A stretch of DNA of 64,000 nt from Scytonematopsis contorta HA4267-MV1 (GTDB lineage: Bacteria; Cyanobacteriota; Cyanobacteriia; Cyanobacteriales; Nostocaceae): NCBI GenBank assembly GCA_019359035.1, contig JAHHIC010000074.1, positions 62,001-126,000 on the forward strand, written 5' to 3'. The notes below the pieces were generated by a model, which had not been told where the DNA came from, did not search any database, and worked only from the letters and a program-made list of their open reading frames with translations. Positions 36,996-45,805 of this stretch are shown here, piece by piece. Position 1 is the stretch's first letter, and each line of letters starts with the position of its first letter. Both the position numbers and the translations under genes were made by a program.

Positions 36996-39086
36996 CTAAC
37001 TCACAGAAATAACTACCCCAGCACTTTCGTTCGCAAATCTATCAACAGCACAAACAGCATATCTTCCAGGCTCCACGGTAGCAAAAGTAGTTCCTCGCGA
37101 TAAAACTCTTACCATTGTCCAAGTGTCACCTGTTTGCCGATAAAGCGTCCAAGAGCGGACTGTGCGTTCATCTCCAGGTTGCCAAGAAAGCCTACGGTTA
37201 GAAACTTGTAGTTCTTTGGGTGCGGCTGGTAGTGGTGGATTATTTTGCCAAGATGTCGTTGGTACTAGTGCTGGTCTACTATAAATCGAGTTTTTGAAGC
37301 TGTCGGTGATACCTTGGCGATTTTCCATTAAAACACCAAGGTTAAAGAGAATATTTCCTAAAGATAAATTTCCTGCTTGGTTGCGGCTTATCTTTATCTG
37401 CTTCTCAATTTCGTCACTTTCGCGACTTTTCCCCCCAGGTTCTTCTAAATTATTTCCTGCATAAACATGTCGTTTCTTGGTGTTAATTTCCGTCCACCAT
37501 TTTAATAATGCAGGGTAACTTTGTTGTGTTTGGTCAGTTCGCCAATAAAGTTGGGGTGCTATATAATCAATCCACCCTTGCTCTAACCATTTCTTAGAGT
37601 CAGCATACAACTTTTCGTAAGCGTCTAGACCAGTAATGCCTTGGGGTTGTCCGGGTCGGTAAATTCCGAAAGGACTAATACCAAATTTAACATGAGGTTT
37701 GGTTGTTTTAATTGCTTTAGAAAGGCGCTGCACCATTTGATTTACATTATCGCGTCGCCAGTCTCCTAAACTCAAGTTACCACCCGCTTGACGATATGCA
37801 CCGTATGTTTTATCGTCAGGAAATGATTCTCCATCCCTGGGATAGGGATAAAAATAATCATCGAGATGAATACCGTCTATATCGTAACGTCGCACCACAT
37901 CAATAATGACGTTATATGCTCTATCCTGAACAATTTTTGCTCCTGGGTCCATCCATAGTTGATTCCCCCAAGGGTAAACAACTTCTGGGTTAGTCACTGC
38001 AATATGTGGACGAACATTTGGAGAGCCTTGACGAGTTGTAGTTCTAGCACGATAAGGGTTAAACCAAGCGTGCAATTCTAAATTACGCTTGCGACATTCA
38101 GCAATAGCAAATTCTAACGGGTCGTAAAATGGCTCTGGAGCCTTACCTTGAGTTCCCGTTAGCCAAGTACTCCAAGGTTCCAACAACGAGGTGTAGAAAG
38201 TATCTCCTTCCGGTCGCACTTGCAAGATAACAGCATTAAAATTCAAAGATTGCAAGCGGTTAAGTATTTCAATTAATTCCGCTTTTTGCTCCGAAGCGGG
38301 AATTCCCGGCTTTGAAGGCCAGTCATTATTCCACACCGTGGTTATCCAAATTCCACGAAATTCGCGTCGATGATTTACTCTAACAGTACCTGGTGGTGCT
38401 GGTGTTGGTGTGGGTCGTACTGGAGTTGGGGTTGGGGTTGGTGTGGGTGTGGGTGTGGGTGTGGGTGTGGGTGTGACAAGGTATTGCGAAGAAATTCTTT
38501 GTGCTTGTTTAAGATAAACCAGAGCTTGGTAAACAAATACTGCTGCGTCCGCACGAGTTGCCGCTAAATTAGGATTGAGTAATTTTACATTGGGGAAACT
38601 ACTCACCAAACCAGCGCTAGTTGCCACAGCTACCTGATTTCGTGCAAAACCAGGAATTTGTACAGAGTCTTGATAAATTTGTGGTAAAGCAGTTAGTAAA
38701 TCTGGCTTTATTTTAGAAGCGATTTCTAAACCTGTGACCAGAGAAACTATAAGCTCTATTCGAGAAACTCTATTATCAGGACGGAAGCGATTATCAGTAG
38801 AACCGACAGAGGCGTTAAGAAAACCTGTTTCAATAGCAAATTGTATTGCTTTATCCGCCCAAAAATTGCTTGGAACATCCACAAACGGAATATATTGCCT
38901 TTTTTTAGTTGCATTGGGAAATGCCTTAGCGAGAATTACGGCAAACTCAGCACGGGTGATGGAGTTGTCGGGACGGAATGTACCACCGGGAGAACCACTG
39001 ATAACACCGATTCCGGTTAAGGCTGTAATAAATGCACGCGACCAATGATTTTGTATATCAGAAAACGAAGTAGTATTAGATACCAT
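36996..39086 (-). CDS. SLH-domain glycosyl hydrolase-like (GHL10) protein
   Basis: 696 residues from ATG 39086, preceded by AGGGG. Residues 7-190 hold three S-layer homology repeats (FSDIQNHW, then FRPDNSITRAEFAVIL and FRPDNRVSRIELIV), which anchor proteins to the cell envelope. A Thr-Pro repeat linker (about 207-235) is encoded by a GGTGTG microsatellite. Residues 240-600 form a GHL10/DUF187 barrel (FRGIWITTVWNNDWP, then DGIHLDDYFYPYP) thought to act on glycans. A small beta domain (about 620-696) closes it. No signal peptide is visible, which is odd for an envelope protein. Confidence 0.88.
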   Translation of the reverse strand: MVSNTTSFSDIQNHWSRAFITALTGIGVISGSPGGTFRPDNSITRAEFAVILAKAFPNATKKRQYIPFVDVPSNFWADKAIQFAIETGFLNASVGSTDNRFRPDNRVSRIELIVSLVTGLEIASKIKPDLLTALPQIYQDSVQIPGFARNQVAVATSAGLVSSFPNVKLLNPNLAATRADAAVFVYQALVYLKQAQRISSQYLVTPTPTPTPTPTPTPTPTPVRPTPTPAPPGTVRVNHRREFRGIWITTVWNNDWPSKPGIPASEQKAELIEILNRLQSLNFNAVILQVRPEGDTFYTSLLEPWSTWLTGTQGKAPEPFYDPLEFAIAECRKRNLELHAWFNPYRARTTTRQGSPNVRPHIAVTNPEVVYPWGNQLWMDPGAKIVQDRAYNVIIDVVRRYDIDGIHLDDYFYPYPRDGESFPDDKTYGAYRQAGGNLSLGDWRRDNVNQMVQRLSKAIKTTKPHVKFGISPFGIYRPGQPQGITGLDAYEKLYADSKKWLEQGWIDYIAPQLYWRTDQTQQSYPALLKWWTEINTKKRHVYAGNNLEEPGGKSRESDEIEKQIKISRNQAGNLSLGNILFNLGVLMENRQGITDSFKNSIYSRPALVPTTSWQNNPPLPAAPKELQVSNRRLSWQPGDERTVRSWTLYRQTGDTWTMVRVLSRGTTFATVEPGRYAVCAVDRFANESAGVVISVS

Positions 39087-39145
39087 TATCAATCCCCTAA
39101 TAGCTTGAGATTGATTTTAATATTATTTGTTAATTTTAGTACCTG

Positions 39146-39607
39146 TTAAGAGTCTTCATTAGTATTTAGCGATGTATTACCTTGGTCATCGAAGTATAAT
39201 TCCGCTTCAGTACCATTACCTTCGATTTCCACTTCGTAAAACGTACCTTCGGGTGTAATTTCAATCTCACGTTTAGTGATTTCAAAGCCTGGATGTTCTT
39301 GCTTGACTTTTTGTGGTACAGTCGCAGGAAATTGACCTTCCCCGACTTCATACTCCGTTTCTAACCATTGACCACTGCTAGAAAATTCTGCTTCGTACTC
39401 AATACCCTTGTCCGTAAAAATGCTTTCAAATCCGTAGGGTTTTGATTGCCAACAGGCTTTTATCCCCGCAAATTTACTGCTAAATGCGTTTTGAACTACT
39501 TGTGGAACTTGAGCATTGTCAATACAGTCTTGCGATTGCTTTATCTCACCACCACAAGCGGCTAGCGTTAAAACAATGGGTAGAAAAAAGTACTTTATTT
39601 TTTTCAT
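39146..39607 (-). CDS. PepSY-like lipoprotein
   Basis: 153 residues from ATG 39607. The signal KYFFLPIVLTLAAC ends in a lipobox with Cys18, so the protein is probably anchored on the membrane's outer face. The mature part shows the PepSY-like beta-lactamase-inhibitor-like pattern twice: VVQNAFSSKFAGIKACWQ with YEAEFSSSGQWLETEYEV, then VKQEHPGFEITKREIEI with YEVEIEGNGTEAELYFDDQG. Such proteins may bind or inhibit peptidases or sense envelope state. The gene follows the SLH gene's start by about 60 bp on the same strand, transcribed towards it. Confidence 0.75.
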   Translation of the reverse strand: MKKIKYFFLPIVLTLAACGGEIKQSQDCIDNAQVPQVVQNAFSSKFAGIKACWQSKPYGFESIFTDKGIEYEAEFSSSGQWLETEYEVGEGQFPATVPQKVKQEHPGFEITKREIEITPEGTFYEVEIEGNGTEAELYFDDQGNTSLNTNEDS

Positions 39608-40089
39608 ACTATCGGGTATGGTGTTTGCTATTTTGAGCCACAATTATTACTAAATTCATGCTTTATGTCTCATCAACAGGCAATTCCGGACTGAATAAGT
39701 AAAATATGTCTTTTATACTCGAATCTCATGAAACGTGCAAGTAATACATGTTACAATAGTAGTTCTACGTATTGTCACTCTTGGGTTAAGGTTTTGGAAA
39801 ACCCAACCTAATGTGCTTGGTATGTTAACTAGAATTGTAAAGATTGATTAAAGAAGATGATTATGGAAAGATTATGTAATAGTTACGATTAATACTACTA
39901 TTATTTATTCAACGGCAATAATTTAATTATAGAGATTTGATAAAGCTAATTAATGTTCTTGATAAAAATGAGAAAAATATAAAGATTAACAGTAAAATCT
40001 TCTTTCGTTGGGAACATAAAATAATGCTATGTGTCAATTAAAAATTAATCTGCATCTAGTAAAATATTGTTGGTTTTTAGGAAGAAGAT
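39608..40089. other. 482-bp spacer with a GTTGGGTT fragment
   Basis: An AT-rich spacer between divergent genes. A short remnant at 39781-39810 (TTGGGTTAAGGTTTTGGAAA, then ACCCAACCT) resembles the GTAGGTTGGGTT element. No gene is seen. Confidence 0.4.
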
Positions 40090-40587
40090 GTGTTGAAACG
40101 TAAAATAATTTACATTGTATTATTTTTGCTAACTATTGTTAGTTTTTATGCTTATTCTTATTTATCAGAAAAAAAGCCTATCACTAATTGTGAATGGTCA
40201 GGATTTAGTGATTCAACTGAAAAAGTTTATATTAATGCCGCAAAAGTTGTTGTTGAACCTTGGAAAGGAAGACACCATGTGTACGGTATTTTTATGATTC
40301 CTGATGGCTATTTAAATGACAGAATGTTTGTAGTAACTGCTAATAATGCAGAAGTTCATTGTGGAATATTTGTGTCAGGTGATTCTACAAATATTGAAAA
40401 TGTTTACGCTAAGCCTGGATATTATGTAATGAAGGGAATGTTAAATACAAGAACCGGGCTTTCATTAATTTTACAAGGACATGGAGATAGTTTAAATCAG
40501 CTAGATAATTGGAGAGTGGGTTACTCTAAAGCTAAACAGTCACATCAATTCAAAATTCAAAATTCAAAATTCAAAATTAGGTCATAA
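40090..40587 (+). CDS. Membrane-anchored hypothetical protein with repeat-encoded C-terminus
   Basis: 165 residues from GTG 40090, with GGAAGAAG just upstream. A single membrane span lies at residues 4-22, so the rest should lie outside the cytoplasm. The ectodomain contains two Cys (NCEWSGF and VHCGIF) that could form a disulfide. No family is recognised. The last 13 residues (QFKIQNSKFKIRS) are written by a TCAAAAT-type tandem repeat (40547-40579), so the original C-terminus may have been overrun. It is a lone gene upstream of the MITE-like element. Confidence 0.6.
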   Translation: MLKRKIIYIVLFLLTIVSFYAYSYLSEKKPITNCEWSGFSDSTEKVYINAAKVVVEPWKGRHHVYGIFMIPDGYLNDRMFVVTANNAEVHCGIFVSGDSTNIENVYAKPGYYVMKGMLNTRTGLSLILQGHGDSLNQLDNWRVGYSKAKQSHQFKIQNSKFKIRS

Positions 40588-40624
40588 GAGATGCTATGGA
40601 AATTTTGGCAAGATATTTTACAAT

Positions 40625-41005
40625 TAAGCCAGTCAGTCAGCAAGCCAGTCAGCCAGTCAGCCAGTGACTAAAGTCACTGTCTAAAAGCTAAAGTCCTCTA
40701 AAGAGGACTAATGAGAAATAAAATTTTCGCGAATATTTTAGATGTTGTAAAGCATTTATTTTTGATGTATTATTCAGTCCTCTTTTAGAGGACTTCAGCT
40801 TTTAGACAGTGACTTTAGTCACTGGCTGGTTGACTGCTGGTTGACTGCTGGTTGACTGCTGGTTGACTGCTGGTTGACTGCTGATTGACTGCTGATTGAC
40901 TGCTGGTTGACTGCTGATTGACTGCTGGTTGACTGGCTTGCTGGCTGACTGGCTGACTGTCTTGCTGACTGTCTTGCTGACTGGCTGATTGGCTGGCTGA
41001 TAAAT
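40625..41005. repeat. Repeat array around MITE copy 2 and the HigA-like tail
   Basis: Left of the MITE, CCAGTCAG units repeat (about 40628-40662). Right of it, an 11-bp unit (CTGGTTGACTG or CTGATTGACTG) repeats from about 40823 to 40930, then irregular GACTGGCTGACTGTCTTG units run to about 41005. Read outward from the MITE the two arrays are similar in opposite orientation, extending its inverted ends. Confidence 0.85.
40660..40826. mobile_element. 167-bp MITE-like element, copy 2
   Basis: Ends GCCAGTGACTAAAGTCACTG and its complement CAGTGACTTTAGTCACTGGC are perfect 20-bp inverted repeats here. Inner palindromes AGTCCTCTAAAGAGGACT and AGTCCTCTTTTAGAGGACT lie just inside. The centre (ATGTATTATTC and nearby) matches copy 1 at 11092-11258. 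The right end overlaps the 3' end of the HigA-like gene and provides its stop codon. Confidence 0.88.
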
Positions 41006-41405
41006 TAACAGGGAAGAATACAGCAGGAGAAACATTAAAGAAAACTGCTAATTTTTGAATATGTTCAACCTTTAGTTTTCGCTTATATCTCAGTACATCA
41101 GAAACAATTGATTCAGTTTTAAAAATAAAAGCTAAATCTTTTTGTTTTAGATTTTTTTCTGCCATTAAAACTTTGAGAAGCTCTACTCCAAAAATATCTG
41201 GTACAATGTCTTGCTTTTCTTCGTATTCGTGAATTAGTGTGCCTAGTAATTTTAAATAATCTCTTTCGTCATCAGTTAACTGTTCTTTACCAATTAGAGC
41301 ATCAACTACTGCTTGAGTCTTTTCTAGGTCTTCCTCAGATTTTATGGGGCGTGGGGGAAAAGAGTTAAGTAACTCCTTGTAAGTAATTGTATTATTATAT
41401 AGCAT
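40815..41405 (-). CDS. HigA-type antitoxin with repeat-encoded tail
   Basis: 196 residues. Residues 1-135 look like a complete HigA-type antitoxin: an acidic helical N-terminus (SEEDLEKTQAVVDALIG) and an XRE helix-turn-helix at about 75-128 (LMAEKNLKQKDLAFIFK, then VSDVLRYKRKLKVEHIQKLA). Residues 136-196 are a Ser/Gln/Pro tail with the 11-residue repeat AVNQQSTSSQP, written by an 11-bp DNA repeat that passes through all three frames. The stop TAA (40817-40815) lies inside the MITE arm. The toxin gene is 108 bp upstream on the same strand. The tail is probably disordered. Confidence 0.85.
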   Translation of the reverse strand: MLYNNTITYKELLNSFPPRPIKSEEDLEKTQAVVDALIGKEQLTDDERDYLKLLGTLIHEYEEKQDIVPDIFGVELLKVLMAEKNLKQKDLAFIFKTESIVSDVLRYKRKLKVEHIQKLAVFFNVSPAVFFPVNLSASQSASQQDSQQDSQPVSQQASQPAVNQQSTSSQSAVNQQSTSSQPAVNQQSTSSQPASD

Positions 41406-41513
41406 TTCACCATTAAAATATTACTTGTTTACTTTTTGTAACTAAGATTGCTAAATATATCAATCCTAATTACTCGTAGTGATTCAAACTTTCACTTAAT
41501 CTTAACTTTCAAG

Positions 41514-41810
41514 CTAATCATCATTTTTCCATTTTCCTTTATCGTATTCTATATGAGTAAGAAAATCGCGTATAAATATTATTTTATCTTCATAATCAAT
41601 ATCAGTGATTAATCTATATTTATTTCCACCAATATCAAACAAAACAAAGTTTTTAACTTGGTCAGGTGCAAAAATAGAAGTATTTTTTAGCTCATTAAAA
41701 CTATTCCAGCCTTGCGCTTCGACAAGCTTTGCCCAAGCTTGTAGGAAAGACTCGGCATCAGGGTACTTTTGCCAAGCTTCTTTGAGTCTTTTTTTGGTAA
41801 TGATACGCAT
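41514..41810 (-). CDS. HigB-type mRNA interferase toxin
   Basis: 98 residues of the RelE/HigB fold: MRIITKKRLKEAWQKYPDAE, then WAKLVEAQGWNSFNELKNT, FVLFDIGGNKYRLITDID and IIFIRDFLTHIEYDKGKW. HigB toxins cut mRNA on the ribosome. As in other HigBA loci the toxin gene precedes the antitoxin gene. The family's C-terminal HxxYD segment (THIEYDKGKW) is intact, so the toxin is expected to be active and the antitoxin's function under selection. Confidence 0.88.
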   Translation of the reverse strand: MRIITKKRLKEAWQKYPDAESFLQAWAKLVEAQGWNSFNELKNTSIFAPDQVKNFVLFDIGGNKYRLITDIDYEDKIIFIRDFLTHIEYDKGKWKNDD

Positions 41811-42147
41811 AGGAAGGGTTTTCCTTTATCTTTGAAATAAAATAATTGACGCATAAATCTTAGATATCTCCTTTCGATGTTCTGCTTTATTTTGGAGCTA
41901 AGGCAATTAACTTGAGTTCAAAAGCTTTCTCCTAAACTGTTGTGATTGCGAATTAAAGGACGTTTATATTACTAAACACTATTTTAGCAAATTGCGAAGT
42001 TGATTGCAAGTCCCTGGCATTGCAATACTACTCGGTTAAGGATTTTTGTAGGTTGGGTTGTAAGTCCTTAGGACGACCTTGCGGATTGAAAAATATTTAA
42101 TGTAGATTATTTAAAATACAGAAACTAAACGTGTTTATTCTTCAAGG
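41811..42147. other. Spacer with truncated MITE left end (42022-42085)
   Basis: 337 bp upstream of higB. At 42022-42039 it carries GCAATACTACTCGGTTAA followed by TTTTTGTAGGTTGGGTTG, the left end of the element found complete at 60818-61066. No matching right end is seen, so it is a fragment. No gene is seen. Confidence 0.6.
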
Positions 42148-43356
42148 TTAAATCAACATTCCAGCGATGCAAGCGGTGATAAAGCCAGCAAGTAAGCCAC
42201 CAATCATAGACAAAAACCCCATCCGAGCTAAATCATGTTGACGGTTAGGAGCCATACCCGCAATTCCACCAATAGTAATTCCAATAGACCCAATATTAGC
42301 AAAATTACATAAAGCATAAGTTGCAATAATAACTGCGCGTTGGGAAATCTTTTGCTTATCAATCAGTTCTTTTAAATCCATATAAGCCAAAAATTCATTT
42401 AAAATAGTCTTTTTCCCTAATAAAGCACCAACTTGGAGACAATCATCCCAAGGTACACCTAATAACCACGCAACAGGAGCCATGAGAAGACCACAAATCA
42501 ATTCCAAAGAAACTCCAGGTAAACCGACAAGCGTACCCAACCATTTTAGTAAAGCATTAAAAGCAGCCAATAACCCCAAAAAAGCAATAAGCATCACCCC
42601 TACATTTACCGCTAGTTTTGTTCCATCCAACGCTCCAGTAGTTGCAGCATCAATCACATTAACGTAAGTATTTTCTACATCCATATTCGCCTTACCCGCA
42701 GTATCCGAGACTTCAGTCTCGGGGTAAAGCAATTTTGACACCACCAACGATGTAGGAGCAGTCATAAAAAAAGCTGCAATTAGATGTGCTGGGGGTGCTC
42801 CAAAGTCTAAATAAGCTCCCACAACACCACCTGCAACAGTAGCAAACCCCCCGGTCATCACCGCAAAAAGTTCAGATTTCGTCATTCGTTCCACATAAGG
42901 TTTAACTAATAGTGGAGACTCAGTTGGACCCAGAAAAATATTACCAGCACAAGATAACGACTCCGAACCAGAGGTTTTCATTGTTTTCATCATCACCCAA
43001 GCTAGTCCGCTTACGACTCGCTGCAAAATGCCGTAGTAGTACAGCACGCTAATAAAGGATGAAAAGAAAATAATCGTCGGCAGTACTTTAAAAGCAATAA
43101 AGTGGTCGGTGTAGTTTTTACCGAAAACAAATTTGGCTCCTTCGTCGGAAAATGCGAGAAAATTAGTGACAATATCACCGAGAGCTTTAAATACAGTTAA
43201 TCCCCAAGGAGTTTTCAGAATCAACAGGGCAAAAACAAACTCCAAACCCATTCCCCAAGCGATTGTCCGCCATTTTATAGCAGCACGGTTTACCGATAAA
43301 GCATAGGATAAGCCAATAAAAACTAATATACCTAAGAAGGAAATTGCATGTTCCAT
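42148..43356 (-). CDS. Concentrative nucleoside transporter (NupC/CNT family)
   Basis: 402 residues from ATG 43356; an ATG 15 codons earlier has no ribosome site. The CNT signature is clear: SGSESLSCAGNIFLGPTESP, VMTGGFATVAGGVVGAY and TYALCNFANIGSIGITIGG. These transporters import nucleosides with Na+ or H+. About ten membrane segments are present. It lies 188 bp downstream of the amidohydrolase on the same strand, with a hairpin repeat in between. The pairing suggests uptake and deamination or ring hydrolysis of a nucleoside-like compound, which is inference. Confidence 0.93.
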   Translation of the reverse strand: MEHAISFLGILVFIGLSYALSVNRAAIKWRTIAWGMGLEFVFALLILKTPWGLTVFKALGDIVTNFLAFSDEGAKFVFGKNYTDHFIAFKVLPTIIFFSSFISVLYYYGILQRVVSGLAWVMMKTMKTSGSESLSCAGNIFLGPTESPLLVKPYVERMTKSELFAVMTGGFATVAGGVVGAYLDFGAPPAHLIAAFFMTAPTSLVVSKLLYPETEVSDTAGKANMDVENTYVNVIDAATTGALDGTKLAVNVGVMLIAFLGLLAAFNALLKWLGTLVGLPGVSLELICGLLMAPVAWLLGVPWDDCLQVGALLGKKTILNEFLAYMDLKELIDKQKISQRAVIIATYALCNFANIGSIGITIGGIAGMAPNRQHDLARMGFLSMIGGLLAGFITACIAGMLI

Positions 43357-43438
43357 GAAGCACCGCTCAAATATTGAGGGATAAAGTATATATGAGAACA
43401 TTTATAATATTTGTATCACAGGTTACATTTAAGAAATT

Positions 43439-43534
43439 AACGAACCGCCAAGGAGCCAAGAAGCCAAGAAAACCAATAATAAGAAATCCTCTAACTCTTC
43501 TTCTCTTGGCTAACTTGGCTTCTTGGCGGTTCGT
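43439..43534. repeat. AACCGCCAAG inverted-repeat element, copy 2
   Basis: Left arm GAACCGCCAAGGAGCCAAGA (from 43441) and right arm, read on the other strand, CGAACCGCCAAGAAGCCAAG form a hairpin of about 95 bp, like copy 1 at 21696-21779. It lies between the amidohydrolase and the nucleoside transporter, where it may dampen readthrough. Confidence 0.8.
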
Positions 43535-43544
43535 ATTAAAAAAA

Positions 43545-44942
43545 CTAAATGCCCATTACATACCGATAATGCGTCTCAACAGCTTTAACACTTTCGGATT
43601 GGCGTTTTGTATACCATTGACTTTGGTTAAATAACTCCTCTCGTAACTTATCAACGTCAATCGTAGTAACTTTTCCATCAGCCACAATTTGCTTACCATT
43701 AACCCAAACACTATCAACCACATTTATTGGACGACCAAGTACCAATAAACCAATCGGGTCGGTACGAGGTAACAACGATAAATTTTTCAGGTCATAAAGT
43801 ACCAAATCAGCTTTTTTACCCACATCTAAAGAACCTAATTTATCCGCCATATTCAATCCCCTAGCACCACCCAATGATGCCATTGTTACAGATTCTCTTG
43901 GTGTAATCCAATGTCGATAATCAACATCAGTCACATTATGTAAAATCGACCCTATTTTGATAGCTTCTAATAAATCTTGAGAGTCGTTACTCGAAGAGCC
44001 ATCGCAACCAAAAGTAACATTTACCCCAGCTTGACGATATTTTAAAATTGGCGCAATCCCACTACCTAAACGTAAATTACTTAGCGGATTATGAACAACA
44101 GTAGATTTAGTTTCCGCCAAAATAGCAATATCTGAATCTGTTAAGTGAACACAATGAGCTAAAGAAGTTCGATAATCTAAATAACCAATATGTTTAAGAT
44201 GTTCAACAGCGGTACAACCATATTGCTCTTGCGATAATTTTTCTTGTGCCCTAGTTTCCAATAAATGGGAATGACGACAAAGATTATACTTTTCGCTTAA
44301 TTCTATACAGCCTTTAAATAATGCATCACTACACAATTGCATTCCAGTAGGAGCAACTAAAATACTTATACCTTCTTCTGGTTTGTGAAATAGCCTAACA
44401 GCTTCTTCAATTAATTCCAAAGTCGCTTCGGTTGAGCGAAAATAAGGCTCATGAGTTTGCTGCTTATCCCCAGATGGTATCCCAGCGCTGAGCGATACAT
44501 CTTGAATCAAAGGAGCAACAAAAGCACGAATGCCAACTTCTTTGTAAGCACGAACTGCTGAGCTAATAGTTTCTAACTCTTGACCTGGTATTAAAACTAA
44601 ATGGTCAACTACACTAGTCCCACCAGAAAGTAAAGTTTCTACAGCTGTACCTAAAGCACTTAAGTAAACTTTTTCGCAATCAAGAGGTGTAAAATCGTAC
44701 AGTTCTGTTAACCATAATTCCAGAGGATACATAGAAGTAATTCCTCGTTGCCACATTTCCGAAGAGTGGGTGTGAGCATTAACGAAACCGGGCAATAATA
44801 ATTTATTTTCTCCATTTATTACCGTTCCAACAACCTCTAGCTGTGGGGAAATTGCCGCAATATTTTCATTGACCAGATGTACGTCAGTAGTGCTGTATTC
44901 ATCTTTTGTAGCGATTAAAGCATTCTTAATGGTAAAGTCCAC
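43545..44942 (-). CDS. Amidohydrolase (TrzN/AtzB/guanine-deaminase-like)
   Basis: 465 residues of the metal-dependent amidohydrolase superfamily. Motifs: LLLPGFVNAHTHSSEM (metal His pair), CRHSHLLETRAQE, SLAHCVHLTDSDI and TFGCDGSSSNDSQDL (catalytic Asp). This layout fits the subgroup of chlorohydrolases and of cytosine, guanine and S-adenosylhomocysteine deaminases. The exact substrate cannot be read from sequence. Start GTG 44942 with AAGG about 9 bases upstream. It diverges from the cysteine hydrolase gene across 91 bp, so the two arms probably share control. Confidence 0.9.
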   Translation of the reverse strand: MDFTIKNALIATKDEYSTTDVHLVNENIAAISPQLEVVGTVINGENKLLLPGFVNAHTHSSEMWQRGITSMYPLELWLTELYDFTPLDCEKVYLSALGTAVETLLSGGTSVVDHLVLIPGQELETISSAVRAYKEVGIRAFVAPLIQDVSLSAGIPSGDKQQTHEPYFRSTEATLELIEEAVRLFHKPEEGISILVAPTGMQLCSDALFKGCIELSEKYNLCRHSHLLETRAQEKLSQEQYGCTAVEHLKHIGYLDYRTSLAHCVHLTDSDIAILAETKSTVVHNPLSNLRLGSGIAPILKYRQAGVNVTFGCDGSSSNDSQDLLEAIKIGSILHNVTDVDYRHWITPRESVTMASLGGARGLNMADKLGSLDVGKKADLVLYDLKNLSLLPRTDPIGLLVLGRPINVVDSVWVNGKQIVADGKVTTIDVDKLREELFNQSQWYTKRQSESVKAVETHYRYVMGI

Positions 44943-45033
44943 GTTTTTAACCTTAATTTAATTTAAAGATTGTGACCAAAGAGGGTTGTAAGCTACAAAA
45001 TAGCTAGTAGCAATTTAACATTTTTGTTGATTT
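44943..45033. promoter_or_regulatory. Divergent promoter region of the 42-54 kb cluster
   Basis: Only 91 bp separate the start codons of the amidohydrolase and the cysteine hydrolase. Both arms' core promoters must lie here. TTGTAAGCTACAAAATAGCTA (about 44988-45007) contains short self-complementary blocks (GTAGC/GCTAC, TAGCT) that could bind a regulator. I see no canonical NtcA site. Confidence 0.4.
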
Positions 45034-45804
45034 ATGAATCTACCTGTTCATCAACTAGGAATTGCGCCAAACGCCTGGGGAGTAAATCATGAAGTTGCAG
45101 ATATTACACGTCCTCCTCTAGACCAAAAGCCAGTTATTTTAACAACAGAGACCAAAACTTTAAAAATCGACTTAGCGAAAGCAGCCATTCTTGTTATAGA
45201 TATGCAAAATGACTTTTGCCATCAAGACGGTTGGTTAGCGCATATAGGCGTTGATATTAGCCCCGCACGTCAGCCAATTGAACCGTTACAAAAATTGCTT
45301 CCCGCACTCCGCAATCAAAATGTCCCCGTAATTTGGGTTAACTGGGGAAATCGCCCAGATTTACTGAATATTAGTGCTGCTTCTCGTCACGTTTACAACC
45401 CTACTGGGATTGGGATTGGTTTAGGCGACCCACTACCGAAAAATGGTGCTAAGGTATTAATTAAAGGTAGTTGGGCAGCTGCTGTAGTGGACGAACTCCA
45501 TCAACAGCCAGAAGATATTTGTATAGATAAGTACCGTATGAGTGGTTTTTGGGATACACCACTAGATAGTATTTTAAAAAACCTCGGCAAAACAACAATA
45601 TTTTTTGCTGGTGTTAATGCAGACCAATGTGTTATGACAACATTACAAGATGCAAATTTTTTAGGATACGACTGCATTTTAATTAAAGACTGTACTGCTA
45701 CAACTTCTCCAGAATATTGTTGGTTAGCAACACTTTATAACGTCAAACAATGTTTTGGTTTCGTGACAGATTCACAAGCAATTTTTAGTGGGATAGATAA
45801 ATAA
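45034..45804 (+). CDS. Isochorismatase-superfamily cysteine hydrolase
   Basis: 256 residues with the catalytic triad of the family: Asp56 (VIDMQNDF), Lys166 (IDKYRMSGFW) and Cys199 (VNADQCVMTT). Members include RutB, biuret hydrolase, carbamoylsarcosine amidase and nicotinamidase. All cleave amides; isochorismatase proper lacks the Cys. The 45-residue N-terminal extension is shared by ureide- and biuret-type hydrolases. The cupin gene starts 1 bp after its stop, so the two are translationally coupled. It opens the right arm of the cluster. Confidence 0.92.
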   Translation: MNLPVHQLGIAPNAWGVNHEVADITRPPLDQKPVILTTETKTLKIDLAKAAILVIDMQNDFCHQDGWLAHIGVDISPARQPIEPLQKLLPALRNQNVPVIWVNWGNRPDLLNISAASRHVYNPTGIGIGLGDPLPKNGAKVLIKGSWAAAVVDELHQQPEDICIDKYRMSGFWDTPLDSILKNLGKTTIFFAGVNADQCVMTTLQDANFLGYDCILIKDCTATTSPEYCWLATLYNVKQCFGFVTDSQAIFSGIDK

Positions 45805-45805
45805 A

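Noticed and set aside
38408-38475. GGTGTG microsatellite as a separate regulatory repeat
   Set aside because: It lies in frame within the SLH protein and simply encodes its Thr-Pro linker.
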